Made by a program: the position numbers and the translations under genes. The notes below the pieces were generated by a model. The model saw only the letters and a list, made by a program, of their open reading frames with translations. It was not told where the DNA came from and made no database searches. From assembly GCF_030818795.1 (NCBI RefSeq), contig NZ_JAUTAY010000001.1, positions 2,852,001 through 2,916,000 on the forward strand: DNA of 64,000 nucleotides, read 5' to 3'. Origin of the DNA: Microbacterium sp. SORGH_AS_0862 (lineage in GTDB: Bacteria; Actinomycetota; Actinomycetes; Actinomycetales; Microbacteriaceae). Shown here piece by piece: positions 1-9,513 of this stretch (position 1 is the stretch's first letter; each line of letters begins with the position of its first letter).

Positions 1-1630
<1,630 letters not shown>

Positions 1631-1652
1631 GTGACGACGACACACCGTCACT

Positions 1653-1702
1653 GAACGAGAAGGAGGAGCCGTGGCAGCACGAACGGCTCCTCCTTCTCGT
1701 TC
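1653..1702 (+). promoter_or_regulatory. 20-bp perfect hairpin covering the RBS and start of the ftsB-like gene
   Basis: The arm at 1653-1672 and its exact reverse complement at 1683-1702 leave a 10-base loop. The left arm contains the Shine-Dalgarno AGGAGG (1661-1666) and the first two bases of the GTG start at 1671. A smaller stem (GTGACG 1631-1636 with CGTCAC 1646-1651) precedes it. Folded, it would hide the ribosome site; it could also act as the eno terminator or an attenuator, although no T-run follows. The structure is seen in the sequence; the function is inferred. Confidence 0.7.
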
Positions 1703-2204
1703 CCGGCGTTCTTCGGATGCGCCCCGCCGCCGCGTCGACGTGCGCGACTGGCTCGGCGGCATCCGGCTCTCGGGTTTCATGATCATCATGCTGGGCCTGG
1801 TCGTTCTGGGCGTGCTCGTGCTCGTGCCGACCGTGGGCACCTATCTCGACCAGCAGCAGCGGATCGCGGCGCTCCAGAACTCGGTGCAGCTCACCGAGTC
1901 GCAGATCGCCGATCTGCAGGCGCAGAGCGAGCGCTGGGACGACCCGGCGTACATCACGACGCAGGCGCGTGAGCGGCTGTACTACATGAATCCGGGCGAG
2001 ATCGCGTACATCGTCGACAACGATCTGACGGCGGCCCAGCAGCCCCGCGAGCAGGATGCGGTCAGCGACGAGGTGCAGCAGACGCGCACCGACTGGATGG
2101 CGCAGCTGGTGGGCTCCGTCATCACCGCCGGCGCCGCCAAGACCGCGGTCGCGGACCCCACGGCTCCCGCGGACGGCGGGACGCCCGCCACTCCCGCGCC
2201 CTGA
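1671..2204 (+). CDS. Septum formation initiator family protein (FtsB/DivIC-like)
   Basis: This is a 177-residue bitopic membrane protein. A basic, Ser/Arg-rich N-terminus is followed by one transmembrane helix (about residues 34-56, SGFMIIMLGLVVLGVLVLVP). After it comes a coiled-coil stretch with LQNSVQLTESQIADLQAQS and the family motif WDDPAYITTQARERLYYMNPGE. Such proteins join the FtsQLB divisome complex. GTG 1671 has AGGAGG 5 bases upstream, but that site is buried in a 20-bp hairpin. GTG 1740 in frame is a possible second start that would keep the whole conserved part. The eno-ftsB-DUF501 order is usual for actinobacteria. Confidence 0.85.
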   Translation: MAARTAPPSRSRRSSDAPRRRVDVRDWLGGIRLSGFMIIMLGLVVLGVLVLVPTVGTYLDQQQRIAALQNSVQLTESQIADLQAQSERWDDPAYITTQARERLYYMNPGEIAYIVDNDLTAAQQPREQDAVSDEVQQTRTDWMAQLVGSVITAGAAKTAVADPTAPADGGTPATPAP

Positions 2205-2229
2205 GCCCGGCCTCCCAGGCGGCTCACGG

Positions 2230-2235
2230 TAGCCT
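2230..2235 (+). promoter_or_regulatory. Leaderless -10 box of DUF501 gene
   Basis: TAGCCT ends 6 bases before the GTG at 2242. This puts the predicted transcription start at or next to the start codon. Confidence 0.5.
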
Positions 2236-2241
2236 GGGAGG

Positions 2242-2775
2242 GTGAGTTCCGCGCCTTTCCCCCCGGTCACCGACGCCGAGCTCGCGGTGCTCCGCTCTCA
2301 GTTGGGGCGTCCGGCGCGCGATGTCGTCGGGATCGCCGCGCGCTGCGTGTGCGGCAACCCGACCGTGGTCGCCACCGCACCGCGACTGGCCGACGGCACG
2401 CCGTTCCCCACCTTCTACTACCTCACGCATCCCGCCGCGACCGCGGCGATGTCGACGCTCGAGGCCGAGCACGTGATGCCCGAGTTCGCGGCGATGCTCG
2501 AGGACGAAGACACCGCCGCCGCGTATCAGGCGGCGCACGAGGCGTACCTGGCCGACCGCGAGAGCTTCGGCGAGGTGCCCGAGATCGCCGGGATCTCCGC
2601 CGGTGGCATGCCCACCCGCGTGAAGTGCCTGCACGCCCTCGCCGGTCACTCCCTGGCCGCCGGCCCCGGCGTCAACCCGATCGGCGACGCGGCGCTCGAG
2701 CGCAGCGCGTGGTCGCCGACCCGCTGCGTGTGCGCCGACCCCGGCGCGGCGCTCGCCGAGGGCACCCCGGGGTGA
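2242..2775 (+). CDS. DUF501 domain protein
   Basis: This is a 177-residue soluble protein of the DUF501 family. It is recognised by VGIAARCVCGNPTVVAT, by PFPTFYYLTHP, and by the late MPTRVKCLHALAGHSLAAGPGVNPIGD stretch. Conserved Cys and His residues (RCVCG, KCLH, TRCVC) suggest a metal site, but the function is unknown. In actinobacteria it regularly follows eno and the FtsB-like gene. The GTG start at 2242 fits a leaderless promoter. Its stop overlaps the start of the next gene in GTGA. Confidence 0.9.
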   Translation: MSSAPFPPVTDAELAVLRSQLGRPARDVVGIAARCVCGNPTVVATAPRLADGTPFPTFYYLTHPAATAAMSTLEAEHVMPEFAAMLEDEDTAAAYQAAHEAYLADRESFGEVPEIAGISAGGMPTRVKCLHALAGHSLAAGPGVNPIGDAALERSAWSPTRCVCADPGAALAEGTPG

Positions 2776-4076
2776 GAGCGCTCGCTCTGCGGGTCGCCGC
2801 CGCGCTGGTTCTCGTCGCGCTGACGGCGGGTGTCGCGCCCGCCGCCTACGGGCAGACGACGCCCGCGCCGGTGCCGCAGGAGAGCCCGGGCGTCGACCCG
2901 ATGCGGGCGCAGGAGTACTGGCTCGACGCATACGGCATCCGCAAGGCGTGGGAGACCACGCGCGGCAAGGGCGTGAAGATCGCGATCATCGACACGGGCA
3001 TCGGCAAGGCGCCCGAGTTCGACGGCGCGGTCGTCGGCGGGACGGATGTGTCGGGTCTCGGCACGGCGGACGGGCGCACGCCCGTGGGCGCGGTGGACGC
3101 GAACCACGGCAGCTGGGTGGCGTCGCTCGCCGCATCCCGCGGACTGCCGAACGAGACGGGCATGATCGGGGTCGCGCCGGAGGCGTCGCTGCTGTCGGTG
3201 TCGGTCGGGTTCGGCACGAGCTCGCCGGTGCCGTTCTCCGAGCAGATCGCCAACGCGATGCGGTGGTCGGTCGACAATGGCGCGAAGGTCATCAACCTGT
3301 CGTTCACGACGAACACGCTCGACTGGGATCCGAGCTGGGACGACGCGTTCCAGTACGCCTTCGAGCACGACGTGGTCGTGATCGTGGCGGCGGGCAACCG
3401 CGGTTCGGGCACGGCGCGCGTGGGTGCGCCGGCGACGATCCCCGGTGTGCTGCCGGTCGCGGGTGTGGACCCGCAGGGCAAGGCAAGTGTGGAGGCGTCG
3501 ACGCAGGGCATCACGCTGGGCGTCTCGGCTCCCAGCGAGCAGCTGCTCGGGGTCTCGGCCGACGGCCAGGTGGTCGTGTGGAAGGGCACGAGCGGTGCGG
3601 CGCCGATCGTGGCGGGCATCGCCGCGCTCGTGCGGGCGGCGCATCCGGAGCTGGATGCGGCGAACGTGATCGAGCGGCTGATCGCGACGGCGAAGGCACC
3701 CGCGGGGGTGGGCTCGCTGCCGGACGACCAGTACGGGTATGGCCTGGTGGATGCGGCCGCGGCGGTGTCCGCATCCGTTCCCGAGGTGTCGGCGAACCCG
3801 ATGGGCGATCTGTCGGAGTGGATCCGCGTGCACCGCCGGGCGGAGGAGTCTCCGGCGCCGTTGCCGACGGTGGGGGAGGTGTCGGTGCCGCCGCTGCCGC
3901 CCGCCGAGGCGGGTTCGCGGCCGGCGTCTCCGCTGCTTCCTAGCATGGATACGCTTTTGTACGGGTCGATCCCGTTATTGGTGTTCTCGGTGGCCGCTAT
4001 ACTGATAGCGCTCGGCGTCAGTGCTGCTGTCCGTCGCATCCGATTGGCGCGTGTCCAACGCGCGCGCAGCCGTTGA
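2772..4076 (+). CDS. Mycosin-like S8 subtilisin protease, secreted and membrane-anchored
   Basis: The protein has 434 residues. A signal peptide (about 1-27) precedes a subtilase domain with Asp74 (IAIIDTGI), His112 (NHGSWVASL), oxyanion Asn209 (VAAGN) and Ser274 (GTSGAAPIVAG). A Pro-rich linker, a C-terminal transmembrane helix (about 399-418) and a short basic tail follow. This is the layout of mycosins, the proteases of type VII secretion systems, but no ESX genes are visible here, so the substrate is open. GTG 2772 overlaps the DUF501 stop by 4 bases, which suggests translational coupling. Confidence 0.88.
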   Translation: MRALALRVAAALVLVALTAGVAPAAYGQTTPAPVPQESPGVDPMRAQEYWLDAYGIRKAWETTRGKGVKIAIIDTGIGKAPEFDGAVVGGTDVSGLGTADGRTPVGAVDANHGSWVASLAASRGLPNETGMIGVAPEASLLSVSVGFGTSSPVPFSEQIANAMRWSVDNGAKVINLSFTTNTLDWDPSWDDAFQYAFEHDVVVIVAAGNRGSGTARVGAPATIPGVLPVAGVDPQGKASVEASTQGITLGVSAPSEQLLGVSADGQVVVWKGTSGAAPIVAGIAALVRAAHPELDAANVIERLIATAKAPAGVGSLPDDQYGYGLVDAAAAVSASVPEVSANPMGDLSEWIRVHRRAEESPAPLPTVGEVSVPPLPPAEAGSRPASPLLPSMDTLLYGSIPLLVFSVAAILIALGVSAAVRRIRLARVQRARSR

Positions 4077-4099
4077 ATCGTCTAGGAGTTCGTTCCACC

Positions 4100-5561
4100 G
4101 TGACCAGCACCGTGCCCAGGATCCTCATTGTCGGCGGCGGCTACGCCGGCTTCTACACCGCCTGGAAGCTTGAGAAGCATCTGCGCAAGGGTGAAGCCGA
4201 GGTCACCATGGTCGACCCGCTTCCCTACATGACGTACCAGCCGTTCCTGCCCGAGGTCGCCGCCGGCGAGATCGAGCCGCGGCACGCGGTGGTGGGTCAC
4301 CGTCGTCACCTGAAGACCACGCGCGTCGTGGCCGCGAAGGTGACCGGCATCGACCACGCGAACAAGGTCGCCACGATCACGCCCGAGATGGGTGAGCCGT
4401 GGCAGGAGGAGTACGACCAGATCGTCGTGACCGCCGGTGCCGTCTCGCGCACGTTCCCGATCCCGGGCATCGCCGAGAACGCGATCGGTCTGAAGACGAT
4501 CGAGGAGGCCGTCGCGATCCGCGACCGTCTGATCAAGAACTTCGAGCTGGCGTCGAACCTGCCCGCCGGCCCCGAGCGCGACCGTCTGCTGAGCGTCGTC
4601 GTCGTCGGCGGTGGCTTCGCGGGTATCGAGGTGTTCGCCGAGCTGCGCGCCCTGGCGTCGTCGCTCGTGAAGGACTACCCGACGCTGACGTTCGATGACA
4701 CGCACTTCCACCTCATCGAGGCGATGGGGCGCATCATGCCCGAGGTGTCGCAGAAGACGAGCGAGTGGGTGCTGAAGAGCCTCGCCGAGCGCGGTGCGTT
4801 CGTGCACCTCGACACGCAGGTCAAGGGAGCCGTCGACGGTAACGTCGAGCTCTCGACCGGTGAGGTCATCCCCACCGACCTGATCGTGTGGACCGCCGGT
4901 GTCATGGCGAACCCCACCGTCGTGCGCGGGGGAGACCTGCCCGTCGAGGAGCGCGGCCGCATCCGTGCGCGCGCCGACCTCCGCGTGGGTACGCCGGAGG
5001 AGATCGTCGAGGGCGCCTGGGCCGCCGGTGACGTCGCTGCTGTTCCCGACCTGTCGGGTGGCGGCGTGGGCGGCTACTGCGTGCCGAACGCGCAGCACGC
5101 CGTGCGTCAGGCCAAGCTCATGGCCAAGAACATCACCGCCGTGATCCGTGGCGAGCTGCCCCGCGAGTACGTGCACAAGAACCTCGGCGCCGTCGCGGGC
5201 CTGGGTCTGTACAACGGTGTGTTCCAGTCCGGCAAGTTCGCGATGAAGGGCTTCTTCGCCTGGCTCGCGCACCGTGGCTACCACGGCCTGGCTATGCCGT
5301 CGTGGGAGCGCAAGTGGCGCGTGATCGGCGACTGGCTGCACAACTTCTTCCTGGGCCGTGACAACGTCACGCTCATCACGGTGCAGAAGCCGCGCGAGAC
5401 GTTCGAGGCGTTCGCCGCGCGTCCGCGTCCCGCCGCTGCCGAGGCTCCGGCTGAGAAGCCGGCCAACCCCCCGATCGACCCCAAGAGCGTCGCGAAGGAT
5501 GAGGGCGAGGGCCGCCGTGGCTCCCGCCGAGAAGGACAAGAAGGTCGCCGCCAAGGGCTGA
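4100..5561 (+). CDS. ndh: Type II NADH:quinone oxidoreductase (NDH-2), tail frameshifted
   Basis: This membrane-associated FAD enzyme oxidises NADH and reduces quinone without pumping protons. Two dinucleotide motifs are visible, VGGGYAGF near the N-terminus (FAD) and VVGGGFAGIE mid-protein (NADH), plus WTAGVMANP and the amphipathic C-terminal segment after GVFQSGKFAMKGF. GTG 4100 has AGGAG at 4084-4088. The starting frame reads on to 5788 through the tRNA gene and loses its GC-biased third positions after about 5506. Moving +1 near GGG 5506-5508 restores good codon use and ends in APAEKDKKVAAKG at TGA 5559-5561. The body of the enzyme is intact. Confidence 0.9.
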
Positions 5562-5580
5562 CCCTCTCTGGCTTGCATGG

Positions 5581-5608
5581 TGCCCCCGTCGCTTCGGTGA
5601 CGGGGGCA
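5581..5608 (+). terminator. Hairpin after ndh
   Basis: TGCCCCCGTC (5581-5590) pairs with GACGGGGGCA (5599-5608) around the loop GCTTCGGT. It sits 20 bases after the corrected ndh stop and before the tRNA. There is no T-run, as is common for actinobacterial terminators. Confidence 0.7.
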
Positions 5609-5654
5609 TCGTCATGCGCGGCCGACGCCCGGCGGCGCGCTAGCGTGGAGGCGG

Positions 5655-5727
5655 GCCCCCATAGCCCAATGGCAGAGGCAGGCGACTTAAAATCGCTTCA
5701 GTCTGGGTTCGAGTCCCAGTGGGGGCA
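5655..5727 (+). tRNA. tRNA with anticodon UAA (Leu UUA) but short variable arm
   Basis: A 73-base cloverleaf is visible. The acceptor stem GCCCCCA/TGGGGGC is perfect. The D arm has GCC/GGC pairs. The anticodon stem is GGCGA/TCGCT with one G-U pair, and the loop CTTAAAA gives anticodon TAA. A 5-base variable loop is followed by the T arm CTGGG-TTCGAGT-CCCAG. The discriminator is A and no CCA is encoded. The anticodon predicts leucine (UUA), yet bacterial tRNA-Leu is normally 82-90 bases with a long variable arm. The gene borders the accessory block that starts at 5801. Confidence 0.9.
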
Positions 5728-5800
5728 CGATAACTCTCGGCTTGAGCTATCTTTGCGCGCCTGGGGTGGAACACGCAGCTTCTCTTAAGGGGCTGCTCCA

Positions 5801-7285
5801 TTGGAAGCGTGCATTAACACCGAATGGGGGGGCATGGGGCAGGGGTGGCTTGATGGATCAATAGCGATACATCTATGGGACTCCGTGTGGATAGGGTGCT
5901 TCGGGTCCGCGATTCTGTTCGGCTGCTACCGTGCGGTCGAATGGCGTTGGCCTGAGCGCTACATCGGTATGCACGAAACATTCGGGCTCTCCTCTACAGA
6001 GACCTGGCTTCGGTTTCTTGCTTACCGTGCACTGCCGACTTTTCTGGTTGCGGCGACCACGTTAGTCACCGTGTCCCGCGTCGGCGGGTCTGTGCTTGTT
6101 GCGGCTGTCGTTCTTTGGTTGCTGAGCATCGTGCTCACACACGGCCGTGTCATCCTCGAAGGGCTTCGTGCTCGTCTGGGTGAAGCCAACTACATCGGGT
6201 ACCACCTTCAGATGACCGTTCTTCTGACGGTGGTCGTCCTGGCGGCGGTGCTAAGTCTCGAGTGGTGGCAAACTATAGTCCCGCCACCGGAGGAGTTTCT
6301 TTCCGCAATTTGGACTGGTCTGCTGCTCGCGGGTTTGGGAGGATTCGTGTTCTTCACACTGAAGCCCCGCTCGGAGACATCGCCATGGTACGGCGCCGCG
6401 TATTTCATTGAACGTGCGACGAAAGACGTCGGCGTGGGAGCGCTTGATTGGCTCTACTCAGAGTGCATCAGAACGGGGGCTGATCCGGTACTGCTGAAGT
6501 CGCTGTTGGTTGTCGAAGTCGTGCAGCGGCCGAGGTGGTTTCGCCGAATCGAACGACTCGGCGTGCGCCTTGGCCTGTCTAGAACCTCGGGCGCCATGCA
6601 GATGGCTTCCGACCAGCCCCTAAGTGATCGTGCGTCCATTACCCTAGCGGCCGAGGCGTACGCCGAAGTCTGGTCTCTCAGATATCAAGACAACGAGAAC
6701 TACTCGAGATGGGCTCCGGATCTTGGGAGACTTTGGCCGGTGGCCACGCGACACAACGGAGAATCGGCTTTCGCCGATGCCGTATCCCAGGTCGCAGACT
6801 CGCTCGTGTACGGAGCGGCCGGGTGCCACTACACCGACAGCCCCGATGGTGGCTTGGTGCTGGAACTTCGTCGTTATCCCGAGAAGTTCGCGCTTCGTGG
6901 CGTATCTCGATCTTCAAAGCTCTTCGTATTGGAGCTAGGCAGCCCCGCTCAGCCTAGATGGCGCGTGGAGAATCTTGCCGGCACCGAGGACGGTCGGTGG
7001 CGGGCTTGGGAGGTGTCTATTTCATCGGGCGCCGAAAGGATCGCTGTGTGCGACCTGCCGTCTGGTCGAGGGACGCTCGTTACGCTCCGTGATGGATTGA
7101 TTCAGGAGGGGCGTCCTCTCGACGTGAGGAGTTTATTCTCACGTGGCAGCCAGCCTGTCGAATCCACGCGAGATGATGCTTCCGATCCGTCAGATCTTGC
7201 AGCTCCGACCGTCGCTGGCCGCACCAGCCGACTACAGGCTCGGATCAGGCTGCGTTCTCCGCTCAATCGAGGGGCGCGGCGGTAG
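5801..7285 (+). CDS. Unknown polytopic membrane protein, first gene of the accessory block
   Basis: I do not recognise this 494-residue protein. It has about five predicted membrane helices in its N-terminal half (roughly 27-43, 76-91, 97-115, 136-153, 166-186) and a soluble C-terminal part. Residues 238-285 contain LLVVEVVQRPRW, then SGAMQMASDQPLSDRASI, which loosely recalls the Glu and G-x-MQ pattern of lysozyme-like transglycosylases; that is weak. Codon use is unlike the core: TTA codons occur at 6062 and 7133. The start is uncertain: TTG 5801 is the longest, ATG 5834 is an alternative. It begins 73 bases after the tRNA. Confidence 0.6.
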   Translation: MEACINTEWGGMGQGWLDGSIAIHLWDSVWIGCFGSAILFGCYRAVEWRWPERYIGMHETFGLSSTETWLRFLAYRALPTFLVAATTLVTVSRVGGSVLVAAVVLWLLSIVLTHGRVILEGLRARLGEANYIGYHLQMTVLLTVVVLAAVLSLEWWQTIVPPPEEFLSAIWTGLLLAGLGGFVFFTLKPRSETSPWYGAAYFIERATKDVGVGALDWLYSECIRTGADPVLLKSLLVVEVVQRPRWFRRIERLGVRLGLSRTSGAMQMASDQPLSDRASITLAAEAYAEVWSLRYQDNENYSRWAPDLGRLWPVATRHNGESAFADAVSQVADSLVYGAAGCHYTDSPDGGLVLELRRYPEKFALRGVSRSSKLFVLELGSPAQPRWRVENLAGTEDGRWRAWEVSISSGAERIAVCDLPSGRGTLVTLRDGLIQEGRPLDVRSLFSRGSQPVESTRDDASDPSDLAAPTVAGRTSRLQARIRLRSPLNRGARR

Positions 7286-7418
7286 TATCGGTTTGATTTG
7301 TATGTGACGTTTCTCCAATGCTGAGCGACACCTCACGACTCCGGCATCTGTGCCGAGGGGCGCTGAGGGAGGCGACTCGATGCGCTGCGGGGCCTCAACG
7401 GTGACGCCACACGCTCGC

Positions 7419-7424
7419 TAGGCT
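7419..7424 (+). promoter_or_regulatory. Leaderless -10 box of the MazG-like gene
   Basis: TAGGCT ends 6 bases before GTG 7431. This predicts a transcript that starts at the start codon and reads into the overlapping helicase gene. Confidence 0.5.
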
Positions 7425-7430
7425 GAGCGC

Positions 7431-7751
7431 GTGACGGATGAGGATGCCAAGGCTGCTCTGCGTGCCTTCGTCGAGGAGCGCGACTGGGGCCAGTTTCACT
7501 CGCCGGAGAATCTTGCCAAGTCGATCGTGATCGAAGCTGCTGAACTCCTCGAAGAGTTTCAATGGTCGCCGGAGTTCGACCCGCAGCGCGTCCGGATGGA
7601 ACTCGCCGACGTTCTGACGTACTGCTACCAACTCGCGGATCGCTTGGGGGCGGATCCCGACGAGATCGTCCTCGAGAAGCTCGAGATCACTCGCGCGAAG
7701 TACCCCGTCGAGAGATCGCGTGGCAGAAGCGCCAAGTATGACCAGCTTTGA
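7431..7751 (+). CDS. MazG-like nucleotide pyrophosphohydrolase
   Basis: This is a 106-residue all-alpha NTP pyrophosphohydrolase of the MazG/dCTPase (RS21-C6-like) group. Such enzymes cleave (d)NTPs to monophosphate and pyrophosphate with Mg2+. The signature is complete: HSPENLAKSIVIEAAELLEE provides the E-x2-E helix and MELADVLTYCYQLAD the E-x2-D helix. RDWGQFH at the start is typical. GTG 7431 fits the -10 box just upstream. The next gene starts inside its end, so the two proteins are probably made together. Dedicated MazG-like enzymes beside nuclease-helicase genes suggest nucleotide depletion or clean-up during phage infection; that role is inference. Confidence 0.88.
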   Translation: MTDEDAKAALRAFVEERDWGQFHSPENLAKSIVIEAAELLEEFQWSPEFDPQRVRMELADVLTYCYQLADRLGADPDEIVLEKLEITRAKYPVERSRGRSAKYDQL

Positions 7752-9513
7752 GATTGAAGAGCTTCCGTTCGACTCGCTTGCCCTCCGCGACTACCCGGAC
7801 CCGAGCGGCAAGCTGAGCAACTGGCCCGCGGTGTACGCGATCAACGACAAGAACGACATCTACGTGGGGGAGACGGGCAACGCGCTGCTCCGGATGAGCC
7901 AGCACAAGCGGGATCCGAAGAAGCAGCACCTTGAGGTGGCGCGCATCCTGCTCGACGACTCGTTCCACCGATCGGCTTGCTACGACCTCGAATCGCTCTT
8001 GATTCAGTGGTTCTACTCCGACGGCGAGTACACGGTCATCAATGCGAACGATGGGCATCGCAACGCGGACTACGCGGGTCGCCCTTCGTTCCAGCTCCGT
8101 TTCCGCGAGATCTTCGAGGAACTCCGAGCGCGGGGCCTGTTCCGTCACTCGCTCCGAAACATCGAGAACAGCGACTTCTTCAAGCTGTCACCGTTCAAGG
8201 CGCTCGTGCCTGATCAAGAGCGCGCGATCGTCGACATCCTGCAGGCGCTCTTCGACGACATCGAGAACGGTCGGTCAACGACATCTGTCGTCGCTGGCGA
8301 ACCCGGGACAGGAAAGACGGTAGTCGGGATCTCGCTCATCAAGACTCTGCGCGACATCCAGGCATCCCGCGGAGTCGACGACGCGGAACAGGGCGGCCCG
8401 ATCTCCGATTTCTTCGCGCAGGGGTACCCCGAGCTCTTCGCCGATCTCAGAGTCGGCATGGTGGTACCGCAGCAATCGCTTCGAGCCTCCATCGCAAGGG
8501 TCTTCGGTCGAGCGCCGGGCCTGAAACCCGAGATGGTTCTGACAGCGTGGGATGTCGGCAACGCCACGCAGCCCTTCGACGTGCTGGTCGTGGACGAAGC
8601 CCATCGCCTCAATCAACGCGCCAGCCAATCGTCCGGGGTACTCAACAAGTCGTTCGCCGACATCAACACCCGACTCTTCGGTGAGGACTCCCTCGAGTAC
8701 ACACAGCTCGACTGGATCCGCGCGCAGAGCAAGCACACCATCTTGCTCATGGACGCGGCTCAGAGTGTGCGTCCGGCGGATCTTCCGCCTGAAGTCGTGG
8801 GCGAGGTGATCGGCGAAGCGAAGGTGAGCCACCACTTCTTCCCGCTCAAGACGCAAATGCGCGTCAAAGCGGGGACGGACTACGTCCGGTACATCCGCGA
8901 CGTTCTCGGCGACGGTGCACCGGAGCACCCCGATCTGGGTGACTACGAGTTCATGCTGTTCGATGACATCGGAGCGATGGAGCAGCTTATTCGTGAGCGC
9001 GATCGCGAGCATGGCTTAGCTCGGCTCGCCGCGGGGTACGCGTGGTCATGGGAATCAGATCCCAAGAAGAAGGGGATGAAGCAGATCCCACTCCGCAAGC
9101 GTCCCTTCGACATCAGCCTCGACGGTCACAAGTGGCGGTGGAACTCCGCTGAGAAGGACTGGATCACCTCGCCGGACGCGCTCAACGAAGTGGGCTCGAT
9201 CCATACGGTGCAGGGCTACGACCTGAACTACGCCGGAGTCATCATCGGACGCGACCTGCGCTTCGATACTCAGACTGGCCGGATCTACTTCGACCGGTCC
9301 GAGTACCGCGACAAGAAGGGTATCCAGAACAACCGCAAGCGCGGGATCGTCTACACCGACGCGGAGATCGAGCGGTACGTCAAGAACATCTACGCCGTGC
9401 TACTCACGCGCGGCATCCGCGGCACTTACGTGTATGTGTGCGATGAGCCCCTGCGGGAGCATCTCCGCACTTTTATCCCTTCGGCGTCAGTGCTCCTGAA
9501 CAGCGGAAGCTGA
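7738..9513 (+). CDS. GIY-YIG nuclease domain fused to DUF2075 SF1-type helicase/ATPase
   Basis: The protein has 591 residues from ATG 7738; GTG 7720 would add six. The N-terminal GIY-YIG-like domain (about 31-95) shows AVYAINDKNDIYVGET and the putative metal-binding Glu in YDLESLLIQW. The DUF2075 ATPase follows: Walker A GEPGTGKT (187-194), Walker B VLVVDEAHR, sensor-like LLMDAAQSV, GSIHTVQGYDLNYAGVIIG, and the final VLLTRGIRGTYVYV motif. It overlaps the MazG-like gene by 14 bases. One TTA codon lies at 9016. DNA or RNA cleavage coupled to an ATP-driven motor is expected; a defence role is inferred from the pairing. Confidence 0.87.
   Translation: MTSFEIEELPFDSLALRDYPDPSGKLSNWPAVYAINDKNDIYVGETGNALLRMSQHKRDPKKQHLEVARILLDDSFHRSACYDLESLLIQWFYSDGEYTVINANDGHRNADYAGRPSFQLRFREIFEELRARGLFRHSLRNIENSDFFKLSPFKALVPDQERAIVDILQALFDDIENGRSTTSVVAGEPGTGKTVVGISLIKTLRDIQASRGVDDAEQGGPISDFFAQGYPELFADLRVGMVVPQQSLRASIARVFGRAPGLKPEMVLTAWDVGNATQPFDVLVVDEAHRLNQRASQSSGVLNKSFADINTRLFGEDSLEYTQLDWIRAQSKHTILLMDAAQSVRPADLPPEVVGEVIGEAKVSHHFFPLKTQMRVKAGTDYVRYIRDVLGDGAPEHPDLGDYEFMLFDDIGAMEQLIRERDREHGLARLAAGYAWSWESDPKKKGMKQIPLRKRPFDISLDGHKWRWNSAEKDWITSPDALNEVGSIHTVQGYDLNYAGVIIGRDLRFDTQTGRIYFDRSEYRDKKGIQNNRKRGIVYTDAEIERYVKNIYAVLLTRGIRGTYVYVCDEPLREHLRTFIPSASVLLNSGS

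Noticed and set aside
5495..5561. Programmed +1 frameshift in ndh
   Set aside because: No slippery heptamer or stimulatory pseudoknot was evident, and five other sites show the same kind of shift, so an extra base is simpler.
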